24,501 bases of DNA from Gracilaria domingensis (GCA_022539475.1 VCMS01000486.1:1-24501), one strand, 5' to 3'; shown: positions 10,601 through 20,023, numbered from the stretch's first letter. Program-made: numbers and translations. The notes: generated from the letters alone by a model not told the origin.

Positions 10601-11896
10601 TTGCCGCCGCCTTCCTCGCCCCGTCCCCCGTCCCGTCGCGTACTCTGGCTGGCCTACTTACCTCATTTGCGCCACCCATCATGGGGTACCACCTTGTCGC
10701 GCATACTCCCTACCTTCCGTATCTACACGCCGTGCGCCACCGCTTGTCCCTCCGCCCCAATACCCGATCAACGCCGCGACGCATTCACATCGTCTCCGCA
10801 CAAGTCCTTCTCCGCAGTGGAGCAAGCCGAGAACATTTTGCTTGAACATCTCACCCATGTTAAGTACACCAAACGACGTGTGGCGCTACCGTCAGGTCAC
10901 ACGCTCAACATGTTGTCGGCGGGCGATGTCTCGAATCCACCGCTCGTTCTGCTGCACGGATGGGGCGCTGGGCTCGCGTTTTTCGGACGTAACATAGCGG
11001 GTTTGGCTCCCTTTTACCGCCTTCATCTGCTGGACTGGCCAGGATTCGGCGGCAGTTCGCGTCCGTACCACTCGACCTCGCTTTCGGTTGATCATGCCGA
11101 GGCCTACTTTTTGGACGCCTTCGATGGATGGGTGCAGCACATGCGCAAACAAGAACCTAACTTTCAACGCTTCCATATTGTTGCCCATTCAATGGGCGCA
11201 TACCTTGCCGCTGTTTATGCTCTACGAAGTCCGCAAAACGTGTTGACGCTCACGCTTGCGAGTCCAGTTGGTCTGCCAGCTGCTCCACCGCAGAAGATAC
11301 CGAGAGGGCCGTTGCTGCGTCGCGCTATTTTCTGGATAGTGTTCCGCATGTGGGACTGGGGCTTTACGCCGCAGTACTTTATCCGTCAGGCAGGTACAAG
11401 TCTTGGGCGGAAAATGGCAAAGCGTTTCATTGAGCCACGCTTCAGTTTTCAGTCACAGAGCACCAAGGATGCTTTCATCGAGTATTTCTATCAGATCTCA
11501 GTCGCGGACGCAGCTGGGGAGCATTCACTCTGTACAATCCTGGAGAGCGGTGCGTATGCTAGGAAACCGCTTGCTGAACGCATGGTTAAACTTCGAACTC
11601 CTACCTCATTCCTGTACGGCGATGGCGACTGGATGAGCTTCAAGTACGCTGAAAAGGTATGCGAGCAAATGAAAGCTCCGGCCACGGTACACATTGTCGA
11701 AGGGGCAGGTCATCACGTCTACTACGACAATGTGCAGATGTTTACAAAACTCATTTTGGAAAGCTGTGGTCGGGTGAGTGAGGAGATGCCGAAATCTTCG
11801 TCGTTTCTCACCGATTTCGAGGAACACCCCAGCACTACAATTGCTCAACCCACTGAACAGCAGTCCGAGTTTTCATCAACACATTACCAGGGGTAG
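10601..11896 (+). CDS. Alpha/beta hydrolase, ABHD4/ABHD5 (CGI-58) type
   Basis: Members of this family act in lipid metabolism as lysophospholipid or N-acyl-phospholipid hydrolases, lipase co-activators, or lysophosphatidic acid acyltransferases. Counting from 10601, the fold shows the oxyanion-hole LLHGWGAG (117-124), LLDWPGFGGSSRP (143-155), and the nucleophile elbow AHSMGA with Ser197 where the family often has GHSxG. The acidic-residue region is LYGDGDWM (338-345), and GAGHHVYYD holds His371 and the H-x4-D acyltransferase-type motif. The Pro/Arg-rich first 70 residues could be an organellar targeting peptide. The frame is open from 10553, but no ATG occurs before residue 104, so the true start is unclear. 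It may lie in an upstream exon, or at the ATG at 10681 if the sequence lacks bases there. The tail after residue 390 is Ser/Glu-rich. The reaction and location cannot be fixed from sequence. Confidence 0.85.
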   Translation: MPPPSSPRPPSRRVLWLAYLPHLRHPSWGTTLSRILPTFRIYTPCATACPSAPIPDQRRDAFTSSPHKSFSAVEQAENILLEHLTHVKYTKRRVALPSGHTLNMLSAGDVSNPPLVLLHGWGAGLAFFGRNIAGLAPFYRLHLLDWPGFGGSSRPYHSTSLSVDHAEAYFLDAFDGWVQHMRKQEPNFQRFHIVAHSMGAYLAAVYALRSPQNVLTLTLASPVGLPAAPPQKIPRGPLLRRAIFWIVFRMWDWGFTPQYFIRQAGTSLGRKMAKRFIEPRFSFQSQSTKDAFIEYFYQISVADAAGEHSLCTILESGAYARKPLAERMVKLRTPTSFLYGDGDWMSFKYAEKVCEQMKAPATVHIVEGAGHHVYYDNVQMFTKLILESCGRVSEEMPKSSSFLTDFEEHPSTTIAQPTEQQSEFSSTHYQG

Positions 11897-11911
11897 CACT
11901 GGGGTAGCACT
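11890..11911. repeat. Perfect 11-bp tandem duplication at a stop codon
   Basis: GGGGTAGCACT occurs twice in direct succession. The first copy contains the stop codon of the hydrolase. Confidence 0.85.
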
Positions 11912-12852
11912 TGGGTATTTATCGTGCCCCCTTAATCCCATTTCTATTCTCGAGTTTGAACTAGAATTGTCTTATAAGCACATTTCACTCATCAAACGCG
12001 TAATTGTACAGTATATAGAGTCCACTTTACAACTAATTCTAGCTCCTGAGCAGCAGTTCCCGGACTTAAAACGGCACCAACTGATAACTGATAAGGGGCT
12101 TAGATTCAATCCGCAAGGCACCGAGTAAACATAGATGACGGGCAAACCACTCTCACGTCATGACAAGGATGCTTTGTTCGACTGCTACTGTACGAAGGTA
12201 CTTGCTCAGACACTTGGTGTTTGTCTTGACTGTGATACTAATTCCTTACTGCTCTGCTCTGTAATGTCGAGAGTATTGTAGGACTTCTCTCGAGCTGATC
12301 TACATCAAGATGGAAAATTGTATCTCGCACCGAGGTTTCAATTTCCATCTTTGCTTTCAAAACTTCGATACGCTATAATGTCTATGCGGGCGGAACTATC
12401 TTCGACTATCCGGGCAAACCAGGATTTGCGAGTTGGAACGCAGAAACCGGGCCACACACAATTCAGCATTGATTTATGATCTGACAGAAGCTTCTTTTGC
12501 GGGTCTGTTTTGTTGGACAAACCGAAGCACAAGTGGAGACGTTTGCGGCTTTTATGTGTGTCGCATGCATGCTTATAAATCTGTTCCCTATCTCTTAAGA
12601 AAAGAAGAGACCTGGCATTCAAGAAGATGCCGCTAGAGATGCGTTGCAAACTTTTGTCCTATATATTAAAATTCTACGTGAATCGAGTTGGGGATCACTC
12701 TCATCTCGGTGCATTGTGTACTCATTTTCAGTCGGTGGTAGTGGTAGCACATACCCGTAGTGACTCCAGATAAAGCAGCTGAGTGTCCATGTGCATCCAT
12801 GAGCAAACCATCATCATATCGGCTGTATCTCGGATAGTGAATGGGATCAACA
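11912..12852. other. Intergenic between two convergent genes; nothing supported
   Basis: This is the shared 3' side of the hydrolase and the EndoU gene. It is AT-richer than its neighbours, and I see no recognisable gene, RNA or clear polyadenylation signal that I would defend. Confidence 0.5.
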
Positions 12853-13853
12853 TTAGCCCAATGGTGGGAACTCTTCTGAATCATTCAAAGCTGCGGCATC
12901 AACTTGCTCAAGCTGATCGCCCTCCGCTTCACCTCCATCGTATTGATCCTCATTCTTCTGCTTTTGGTAATAAAGGTCCTCCTCTAAAGATTCCGTATCG
13001 ACCCCTTTCAAGCATGGGAAGGCAGTAGTCATGTTAGAGCGGAAGGAATATATACGAAACTGGACCAAGTAGCGCCCAAACGAATATTCCGCCTCAATCT
13101 GATCACTCCCATCCCTACTAAACCAAAGCAAAGTATACAGGGCTATCTCGTATTCCGGAGAAGTGCCAATAAACATAGACGAAACACTCTTTAGACAACC
13201 AAACCACTCAAAACGAATAATCAAAGCGTGTTGGTTCTCCACGGGGGCACCGCAAAGATCCCCGGCGAAGTCGACGTATCCCATGTAATCAAAGTTACCT
13301 CGCTGCTCCTCAATGTACACCTGAATGTAGTTGTGAAGACCTTTCACATCATCTCCATCTATCTCCCCACAAAACACATGCTCAAATGCCGACGAATCTT
13401 TGTCACGGCCGCGATCGTACATTCCAAACCATAAGTCCGCTAAGACTTCTTTGAATTCATCCATAGAAGAAGCTACTCCATACCCGTTCTCTCTCAGCCA
13501 GTCGTACACAAACCTAACACAATCAGACTCACAAATACATTCCAAGAATCGCTCCTCTTCCTCTTTCTCCTCTTCCGAAACGCGTTCCGGGACACCTTGG
13601 TTCACAACATAATTATCCAGCAAACATCTGAAGAGTCTGTATGATCAATCTCCCAGACATCATCCGAAATAAAGTCGAACAGCGGGACTCGCGCAGCGTC
13701 ATCAGAGCGATTTTCGGTTTGACTTTGCGGGGAGATCCTGTAATGCTTCTCAGGGACCAGCCTATTGGTATCTAACTCCCACAAGAACGAGATTGCCTCA
13801 CCCAACGACTGAGAGGATCTTGCAAGCGCGTCTTCAACGGAAAGTCGGGTCAT
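12853..13853 (-). CDS. EndoU (XendoU-family) endoribonuclease, one frameshift
   Basis: EndoU enzymes cut single-stranded RNA, usually at uridines, with a two-His-plus-Lys active site. All three are visible in the downstream frame (numbered from 13623): His82 in FEHVFCGE, His97 in GLHNYIQVY and Lys145 in LKSVSSMF, followed by the family signature GTSPEYEIALYTL. The block RGNFDYMGYV also matches. The N-terminal family segment, with LWELDTNRLVP and DDAARVPLFDF, lies upstream in another frame beginning at the ATG 13853-13851; a TGA lies just upstream of that ATG. The two frames meet at about 13620-13660 and differ as if one base were missing. No GT-AG intron of the right phase is apparent there. 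No clear signal peptide is seen. The tail is acidic (Glu/Asp/Gln-rich). The gene converges on the hydrolase. I cannot tell a sequencing error from a true break. Confidence 0.85.
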
Positions 13854-14432
13854 ATCGCTTACGGTGAACTCAGAAGTTTGCCTTCAATACGGGTGGGCCA
13901 CAAGTTTGGGATGCTCGCAGATCACGCACAACTTCGAACATCCGCTGATCGGGTGCTCGATCCTAGTGGGATGCCTTCATTCCTTCCCATGTTAACATTC
14001 AACAAAAATATCGAAAGTTCCACTAGAATGCATGGCGAAGGTAATCTACTCTCAATAGGGTATATCGGGTGATCATGATGATGATGTACCCATACACGTG
14101 CTGAAACGGGAGGCTATTCGTGGGCTTCTGGAGATTAAGTTAAAACACCGGAAAACCTCATACGCAGCTCCACAGGACGGGCAGTTTGGGATTCATGGAC
14201 TGAGAATTTGGCGAGTTTTAAACTGCTGGGCCACAGGGCGTCAAGCGCAAACTGCGCTGATATCACAATACTGTCGCAGAATCTGCGTGGGTAAGCTTTG
14301 AACCAAGGGTAGGTCTGTCACAGATGCGAAGTATCTTTGATATATACACTATCGGATGCCGACCAAAAGGAAAGCCTCCACGCGTAGCGTCGTTATGTAT
14401 ATTTAGGAGGCGATGCAAAGCAGACTTCAACC
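13854..14432. other. No gene supported
   Basis: This is the upstream side of the EndoU gene. Short overlapping open frames only; no promoter element is clear. Confidence 0.45.
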
Positions 14433-14443
14433 CAGGCCCGTAT

Positions 14444-14480
14444 TTCTGACTGACTACTTTTACGAAGTGGTCAGTCAGAA
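14444..14480. repeat. Inverted repeat (hairpin) beside the hAT-like remnant
   Basis: A 16-base arm (14444-14459, TTCTGACTGACTACTT) pairs with 14465-14480 with a single mismatch, leaving a five-base loop. The core GTCAGTCAG recurs at about 14500. It lies some 110 bases beyond the 3' end of the transposase remnant, and CAGGCCCG precedes it at 14433. That suits a terminal or subterminal repeat of a hAT element. I found no matching terminal repeat at the other side. Confidence 0.6.
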
Positions 14481-14592
14481 GTCATCTATTTTTGATCGAA
14501 GTCAGTCAGATTAGTCATGATGTAGTCATCAAACAAACAGAGACACAAACCCAAGCATTAGAACCCATGATCATCGCGACACACCTGTTGCA

Positions 14593-15674
14593 TTAGATGT
14601 CATCAATCCTACGACACACTTTCACGATAACACGACAAAACCCAGCTGCCTTCGGATGCAACACGGCATTTTGCACGCCCTGAAAGCTTTCAACTTCCGA
14701 ATGAACAAAGGAGCGGATAATTTCTGCCATCTCCAACGTTCCCGTTAGCAAAGAGGTCCTGATAGAACATTCTGTCCGGACAAGATCACTAAAAAGACAC
14801 TCAGCAGGAGCAGATGATGCCTGAGCGGAGAGCACAGCAAGTGCAACGCGATTAAACGGAACTGGACTGACAAAACCATGACGGTCGTTCACCTTTTTCC
14901 AGTATCTTAAAGCTATTCCAGGATCCCGGCGTCCCTTTTGCACTAGATCGGTAATCATAGCACGATGAAAGATGCTAAAAACTGCTCTTAAATCATCTGA
15001 ATGAGCTGATAGATCTTCGTCCAACTCTACAGCTTCCCTGATAACAGACGTAATTAAAAGCCGTATGTACACCTCTTTCTCCGTCTGTGTGGCTTTCAGA
15101 AAGTCGAGAGTACGTTCGTTAACATCCAAAAGTGCTGCTAAATGAAACAACAGCACTCTGCGTGACCTTCGCAACTCTATCGGTGGGGAATACTGCAAAG
15201 GTAGAGCCCTAATATTGTCATAATTCACTGGTTGATCTGGAGCCCATGTGGCTCTGTTCTCTTCCATCACATTCCAAACATGTCCCAAGCGTTCCTTGAC
15301 ATGTTGTGCTAATTCAAAGCTAAACTCTTTGCATAGGGAACAAGCGATGTTATAGAACGTGCCTCATCTCTCTTAAAAGCAGCCAATGCACTGCTCTGGC
15401 GACTTGGCAGCGCAGTTCCGACGTTAACGTCAGTAGCTCCATCAAATTCGATGTCAAGTGTTGCAGCCTGAGCTAGTTCATTTTCATGGGCTGACATACT
15501 CCCACCCATTATACACAATGTCTCATAAAGTTCTCTCAGCAATCGCGGTGCTCTAGATAGTGTCACTTTTTGTGGTATAGCCGATCGGTGCGAGCTGCTA
15601 GTGGGGAGCCCTGCGTGGGCTCGACCCGGCAGAGGAGTGAAACACGTGACACCTAATAGGTCGGCAACACCCAC
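14593..15674 (-). pseudogene. hAT-like transposase remnant, C-terminal part
   Basis: The downstream frame (open from about 15363 to 14593) ends with a block matching the hAT C-terminal dimerisation domain: FNRVALAVLSAQASSAP then AECLFSDLVRTECSIRTSLL. Compare the family pattern of small residues plus a conserved E-x-x-FS and an R-x-x-L stretch. A second frame upstream (15674-15309) has MSAHENELAQAATLDIEF and probably belongs to the same gene. The two are offset as if one base were missing near 15330-15365, and each frame has a stop just past the junction. No BED zinc finger or assured catalytic acidic residues are visible and the N-terminal half is missing, so it cannot be autonomous as it stands. 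Confidence 0.65.
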
Positions 15675-16437
15675 CGTTGCCTATAGTGCACGGTGACCAA
15701 GTGGTAAATACGCCTGCACTGGTGTGCGGCAGGCACGTATAACCCTCAAGGTCAGCAAAACTATTAGAAAACTACTAGACTTACCAATTGGTGACTGTAG
15801 AACCGAACTGGTGTCAAATTAGCCTAGTTGGTGCTTGACTTTACCATTTGGTGTGGGAGGTTAGCGTCTCGGGGGTTTAGTACACCCGAGCGCCCCTCCG
15901 GCTCTCACGGGCCTAGTGCCACGTGGGCCACCTGGAGGTGCATTTGTGGTGCACCACCCCGGCCACATATCTATACTACCTAGTAATTATTAATTCTAAA
16001 TCATCGAGAATAGACTAATTAGTCCTGTCCAAGCCTGCGCTGGCGCGTCCCACGTGGTACAGTAAACACACGTGCCCGGGAGCCCGTGACGTCACCACTT
16101 GGTCTTGTAGAGCCCCCGTTGATCTGGCCGAGCTATACTACAGACCCCCCTCCTACCGACAGGCACGCCCCGTGGCTGCGAAGTTCCCACGGCGTTTGCC
16201 GCCTTTTCGCCAAACGGTCGTCGGCGCGCATCGCCTGGCGCACGGCGCGTCTCGCGATGACGCGAAGACGGCGCGGTGCACGGCGCGGTTCGCCATATGC
16301 ACTGCACCGCCATTACCCATGTCGCCGTACCCCCTGTGGTAGGTGCGACCGTACCTTACATCCCTCGTGGTATTGGAACGCGAAACCGCGAACCGCGACC
16401 ATTCAGGTTGATCTTGTCGCGCGCCTGGTACCACGTG
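15643..16437. promoter_or_regulatory. Cluster of CACGTG (E-box/G-box) sites and a CRE-like site
   Basis: CACGTG occurs at 15643, 15920, 16051, 16069 and 16432, five copies in 0.8 kb. TGACGTCA lies at 16087-16094. These are classic bHLH/bZIP targets. Their density just upstream of the plus-strand ORFs suggests regulatory use, but one copy lies within an ACCACGTGGT palindrome, so part of the cluster may reflect that motif. Confidence 0.4.
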
Positions 16438-17140
16438 GTTGTCTTCGCCTCTTCAGTCCCTCCCGGAGGAGTCCGCCACTCCATCTTCCCCTGTCCGTCC
16501 TCCCCCTGGGCGGGTTAGTCCCGGCTTACCAGTTGGTTTCGAGCCCCCCGTCGGTGGGGTTCGCAGTTGTCAACCGATCGGCACACCGCCCCCTCGTGGT
16601 GTCGCTCCTATTCTTTGTTGGCCACTTGGTCTTGTGCCGTACTGAGGTGATACCTCGTTGGTTCCGACACGTACTGTTTCTCTGCTTGAGTGAGGGCGCC
16701 ACTGGGGTGTCGTTGCCTTGGGCGGCGGCGTCGAGGGTGAGGAGACTCCTGCCCGTGGCTCTTCAGACTTCGTGACCGTACCGGTGCTGACGCCGCTTCT
16801 ACCTAGTGGTCTGCCTCATCGTGGTGTTCAGGCTTGATTCAGGTCCAGCCGAGGGGTTTACCCGACTGCGCGGCGTTCAGCGCCCCTCCACCTGGTTCCT
16901 CGCGGTCTCCTTCCGTCCCTCAGGTTCCCTCTGGGGTGGTTGTGACCCCCCTTGTTCACGGAACCCGTCCAGCCGGCTTACAACCCTGGTCATTTTCACG
17001 GTGTGTCAGCTCGCTCGAGCGGCGTGCCCGTTCTCTGTGACCCCTCAGGTTTCATCTAGTCATCCAATTGGTGGTGTTCCCCCTCTCGGTTGGTATCCTC
17101 CGTGGCACGCTCTCGCTCCAACTCGCGCCTTTTATACCTC
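15675..17140 (+). other. Non-coding leader of the repeat-rich block, possible LTR
   Basis: No believable gene. The 229-residue open frame at 16086-16775 is Pro/Arg/Ser-rich and looks like a by-product of GC-rich DNA. The segment contains eight copies of the ACC-N4-GGT palindrome, several CACGTG sites, a TGACGTCA palindrome (16087-16094) and a short AT-rich island (about 15960-16024). It sits between the hAT remnant and the first plus-strand ORF. It could hold the left LTR of the minus-strand retroelement, the promoter of the plus-strand ORFs, or both. I could not identify paired LTR ends because the other end is outside the window. Confidence 0.4.
16013..16024. repeat. Perfect 12-bp palindrome GACTAATTAGTC
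   Basis: A self-complementary 12-mer in an AT-rich island within otherwise GC-rich DNA. It might be a protein-binding site or mark an element end. No function can be assigned. Confidence 0.5.
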
Positions 17141-19075
17141 ATGGGTGATCAACCCGCTTCCCCAACAGGGTGGTCGATGACGTTCGAGCGCCGTGAAGAC
17201 GGTGCCGAGGAGGGCATCGCGCGCGCCCTTCCCGTTGTGGTGGACCCCGGGGGTGAGACGGCGCCGTTTCAATCGAATTACCACGTGGTTGACTCTTCGC
17301 AGCCCTGTCTGCCGTCCCAGACCGGTACACCTGTGTCCTTTCCATCGGGCGCCGAGGCTCCCGTGGAGGCCAACCACTTGGTATTGGAGGAGCCGCACTT
17401 CGACCCTATAAAGGGATATTCGGCTTCTGAAGTCTCCCCCTCGGCGGAGGTCAACCGTTCGGTTCGCGAAACTGTTGCCTCCCGGTCGAGGATGTCTGGC
17501 AAGACCCCTGGGGTAGCGCGCGGCCGCGGAGGTGGCATCTTCAAGCCTAACACGCGGTCGAGTACGCGTTCTCGTCAAGACCCTTACGGTCGCGGTGGGT
17601 ATGATCCCTACGCAGCCGCCGCGGGCCCGAGCAACGTTAACCCTCTTGCGGTGGCCGGTACGGTGGAGGCTCAACAGCTGAATCCTCATGACACTAATAG
17701 GACGCACGGGCAGCCGCATGCCCATTATGGTGCACGCTTTGCCGATATCTCCGCCGAATTGGTTGCCCTGGGGAACTGGCCTTTCCACATCAGTTCCTCA
17801 CTCTGTCCCTTGCGGTTCCGCCACATGGGTCTCACGCAGTATACCGCAATTGCCCGTTGGGATTGTCGCCGGTTGGAGGCGGTGCCTATGGCACCTGCTC
17901 CACCACGCAAGGGCGAGAAGCAGAGCCGGTTCGGTCGACAACAGTGTTTCCATGCGCGGCAGCGACACACGAAGTTTCTATACTACATCCCCGTGGCCGT
18001 AGCGTCGGATCTCCCCTTCATCCGCTGCGATGGGGAGGTCCACTACTTCCGCCGTTTGGTAGATATCCTTCACCGCTTGGACGAACCTGCTACGCACATC
18101 GAGGTCGATCTGGAGTACGTCGCGTTTGAGCGCCCTTTAGATACCAATTATTGGACTGACCGTGGGAGGTGGGCGACCGATGCGATGGCTGAGAACCGTG
18201 TTCGTCATCGTAACAACCGTACGCGGACCATGTTCCTGTTCCACAACGTTGAGTATTGGTCGCAGAGCGACCACAACCGCCGGACATGGTATGTCAATCG
18301 ACCCTCTTGGTGGGACCACTATGAAGTATGTCAGTGGCTGGAAGTGCCGACCCCGCCGGTCCTTGCGTACTTTGGTAGTAGCATCTCCCTCGAGAGGAAC
18401 AACGCATATGCCGTTTGGTCGGTCGCGCGCAGCGAGTGGGCCGTCATGGTGGCTATCCTCGCCCTTCAGGCTTCCGTGGAAGGTGTGACTTGGGACACGC
18501 GCTGCCCTGACAAGTCTGTCGGGATCAGCGGAACTCAACCAGTTGGTCGTATCTTCAATATTCCCAACGATGTGGTCGGCGACATTCGTGCCATGGGGCT
18601 CTCCAACATCGTGGAGGGCACCAAATATACTGCGCAGCAGTTGGATGGCTACCTCACTGCGGTAAGTAACCACAATTGGGGGCCTGAACAGGGTTGGGAT
18701 GTCTACGACCCGGAGGTTCATAGCATCGTGCCTCTCCAACAGCAGCACATGGCTGGCGAAGACCCATTTGGTAATGACGATACCGTGATGGTGGCTGCCG
18801 AGAACTATGAGTCCCCCGCATTGCCTCCGTCGGCACCTGTACAGGCTACTCCTCCGACCAGCGTGGCTGCGCCTGTTCCAAGTGGTCCGGCGAACCCTCA
18901 GGCGGCTGCTCACCCTCCCGGACGGGCTGCCCAGGGGCCTCTTCGGGTTGGTTTCCAGTCGCTTCCGGTGAATCCGGTGCCCCCTGGTGGTGATAGTGGC
19001 GCGATACGGAGCGCTCTGGCTCGTCTCAACCACGCCTCGATGGTGCACTTCAACCGTCCTGGTCTCAATGAATGA
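17141..19075 (+). CDS. Unrecognised 644-residue protein (ORF1)
   Basis: An uninterrupted frame, remarkable beside the broken pol genes. The first ATG is at 17141; the longer open frame upstream has no ATG. The N-terminal 200 residues are low-complexity and basic around ARGRGGG and STRSRQDPYGRGGY, suggesting nucleic-acid binding. The middle (roughly residues 200-520) looks folded and aromatic-rich, for example LYYIPVAVASDLPFIRC, NVEYWSQSDHNRRTWYV and ARSEWAVMVAILALQ. The C-terminal 100 residues are Pro/Ala-rich. No CCHC zinc knuckle, protease or other pol motif is visible, so it is not a typical gag. Its stop overlaps the start of the next ORF by eight bases, and it faces the integrase gene. 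It could be a capsid-like, nucleic-acid-binding or accessory protein of the element. I do not recognise the family. Confidence 0.7.
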   Translation: MGDQPASPTGWSMTFERREDGAEEGIARALPVVVDPGGETAPFQSNYHVVDSSQPCLPSQTGTPVSFPSGAEAPVEANHLVLEEPHFDPIKGYSASEVSPSAEVNRSVRETVASRSRMSGKTPGVARGRGGGIFKPNTRSSTRSRQDPYGRGGYDPYAAAAGPSNVNPLAVAGTVEAQQLNPHDTNRTHGQPHAHYGARFADISAELVALGNWPFHISSSLCPLRFRHMGLTQYTAIARWDCRRLEAVPMAPAPPRKGEKQSRFGRQQCFHARQRHTKFLYYIPVAVASDLPFIRCDGEVHYFRRLVDILHRLDEPATHIEVDLEYVAFERPLDTNYWTDRGRWATDAMAENRVRHRNNRTRTMFLFHNVEYWSQSDHNRRTWYVNRPSWWDHYEVCQWLEVPTPPVLAYFGSSISLERNNAYAVWSVARSEWAVMVAILALQASVEGVTWDTRCPDKSVGISGTQPVGRIFNIPNDVVGDIRAMGLSNIVEGTKYTAQQLDGYLTAVSNHNWGPEQGWDVYDPEVHSIVPLQQQHMAGEDPFGNDDTVMVAAENYESPALPPSAPVQATPPTSVAAPVPSGPANPQAAAHPPGRAAQGPLRVGFQSLPVNPVPPGGDSGAIRSALARLNHASMVHFNRPGLNE

Positions 19076-19869
19076 CATCCTCACCGCTGTGGATACTCTT
19101 ACCAACTTGCTCCCCGTGGTTGCTCACCACGAGCGGCGCACTTCTGAGCTGCGACAGTTCCGCGACTACTTCCAGCGCAATCTCTACCGTGAGGTGACAG
19201 CCTATGTTGGTCAGTTGAGCAACCTTGTGGAAGGCCACGCGCCGTTACATCGACCCCCTGTGGACAGTTTCAACCCGTACGCTCCTGCGTCACAGCAACC
19301 TGCGACCCCAATGGTAGGCTTTGGTGGCCTTGGTACGTATCAACTCCCTGGTGGACCTCCTGGTGGTGATCCTGCGGCACCTTTCCATACTCCGCTTGGT
19401 CCTCACAACGTTCCTCTTCCTCTAGCAAGTACTGGGACAGGAGCACCAAGTGGTTTCTCAACTGGTTTCCGTTCGGCTCCGCTTCCGCCGACGTCCGGTG
19501 CTTCTAGGCCGCCTACTGGTCTGACCCCCGGTGCAGGCCGTCTAGTGGTCTTGCTCCTCCGACCTCTGGTGGCATCCCTCCGTCTAGCTTACCGCCTTCC
19601 TTCCATCCACCCACTGGTCCTGCGAATACCATGCCGGTAGTCAGCAGCGGTACCCCTGCGGGACCTGCTGGTACTTCTGCTCCCTTACCAAGCGGTGGTG
19701 CGCCACCGAGCGCGGCTAGCGGCGGGGCGGAAGCTCCGCCGGACCTATGTCGGTGTCCTCTGGTCGTGGAGGTTCCGCTTCATCTCGCGGGACCTCCCGT
19801 GGACGTGGTCGCGGTCGTGGAACCAGTCGTGGACGCGGACGTGGCCGTGGGTCCTCCAAGGCCTCCTAA
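19068..19869 (+). CDS. Unrecognised protein with RGG-rich tail (ORF2), two frameshifts
   Basis: Starts at the ATG 19068-19070, overlapping the ORF1 stop in ATGAATGA, which suggests coupled translation. The first 65 residues look helical (MNDILTAVDTLTNLLPVV, then RRTSELRQFRDYFQRNLY) and could oligomerise. A long Pro/Gly/Ser/Thr-rich linker follows. The uninterrupted frame ends at 19640. The same composition continues in a second frame after about 19535-19541 and in a third after about 19725-19738. The third gives an RG-dipeptide tail (RGTSRGRGRGRGTSRG) ending at the TAA at 19867-19869. Both shifts look like one missing base. RG-rich tails usually bind RNA or DNA. The element context and the shared RG segments suggest it works with ORF1. 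The function is unknown. Confidence 0.55.
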
Positions 19870-20006
19870 GTCACCTCGTGGTTCCCTCTCGTGGATTCTT
19901 CTCGACTAATAAGTGTCTTGCATTGTGTTCTCTGATCTTCTTTTGTTTTCCTGTTAGGTTAGTTAGTTAGCTTTTCGTGTAGCGTGGCGTTCAACAGCTT
20001 CGATAA

Positions 20007-20023
20007 CCCCCCCCCCTTTCCTT
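20007..20023 (-). other. Polypurine tract on the minus strand
   Basis: Ten C followed by TTTCCTT on the plus strand gives AAGGAAAGGGGGGGGGG on the minus strand, downstream of the integrase gene. Retroelements prime plus-strand DNA from such a tract next to the 3' LTR. The DNA beyond it does not begin with an evident TG LTR terminus, and ORF2 ends only about 140 bases away, so this may be an internal tract or chance. Confidence 0.4.

Noticed and set aside
15690..15765. tRNA-like segment with GACCAAGTGGTAAAT resembling an A box
   Set aside because: No B box and no cloverleaf could be drawn. The A-box likeness is one of the ACCANNTGGT copies.
16086..16775. 229-residue plus-strand open frame
   Set aside because: Pro/Arg/Ser-rich in every frame, no domain, and overlapping minus-strand frames of the same kind. 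It looks like a by-product of GC-rich non-coding DNA.
18137..19105. 322-residue minus-strand open frame
   Set aside because: It lies opposite ORF1. Its His/Arg/Val-rich composition has no recognisable motif and is what an antisense shadow would give.
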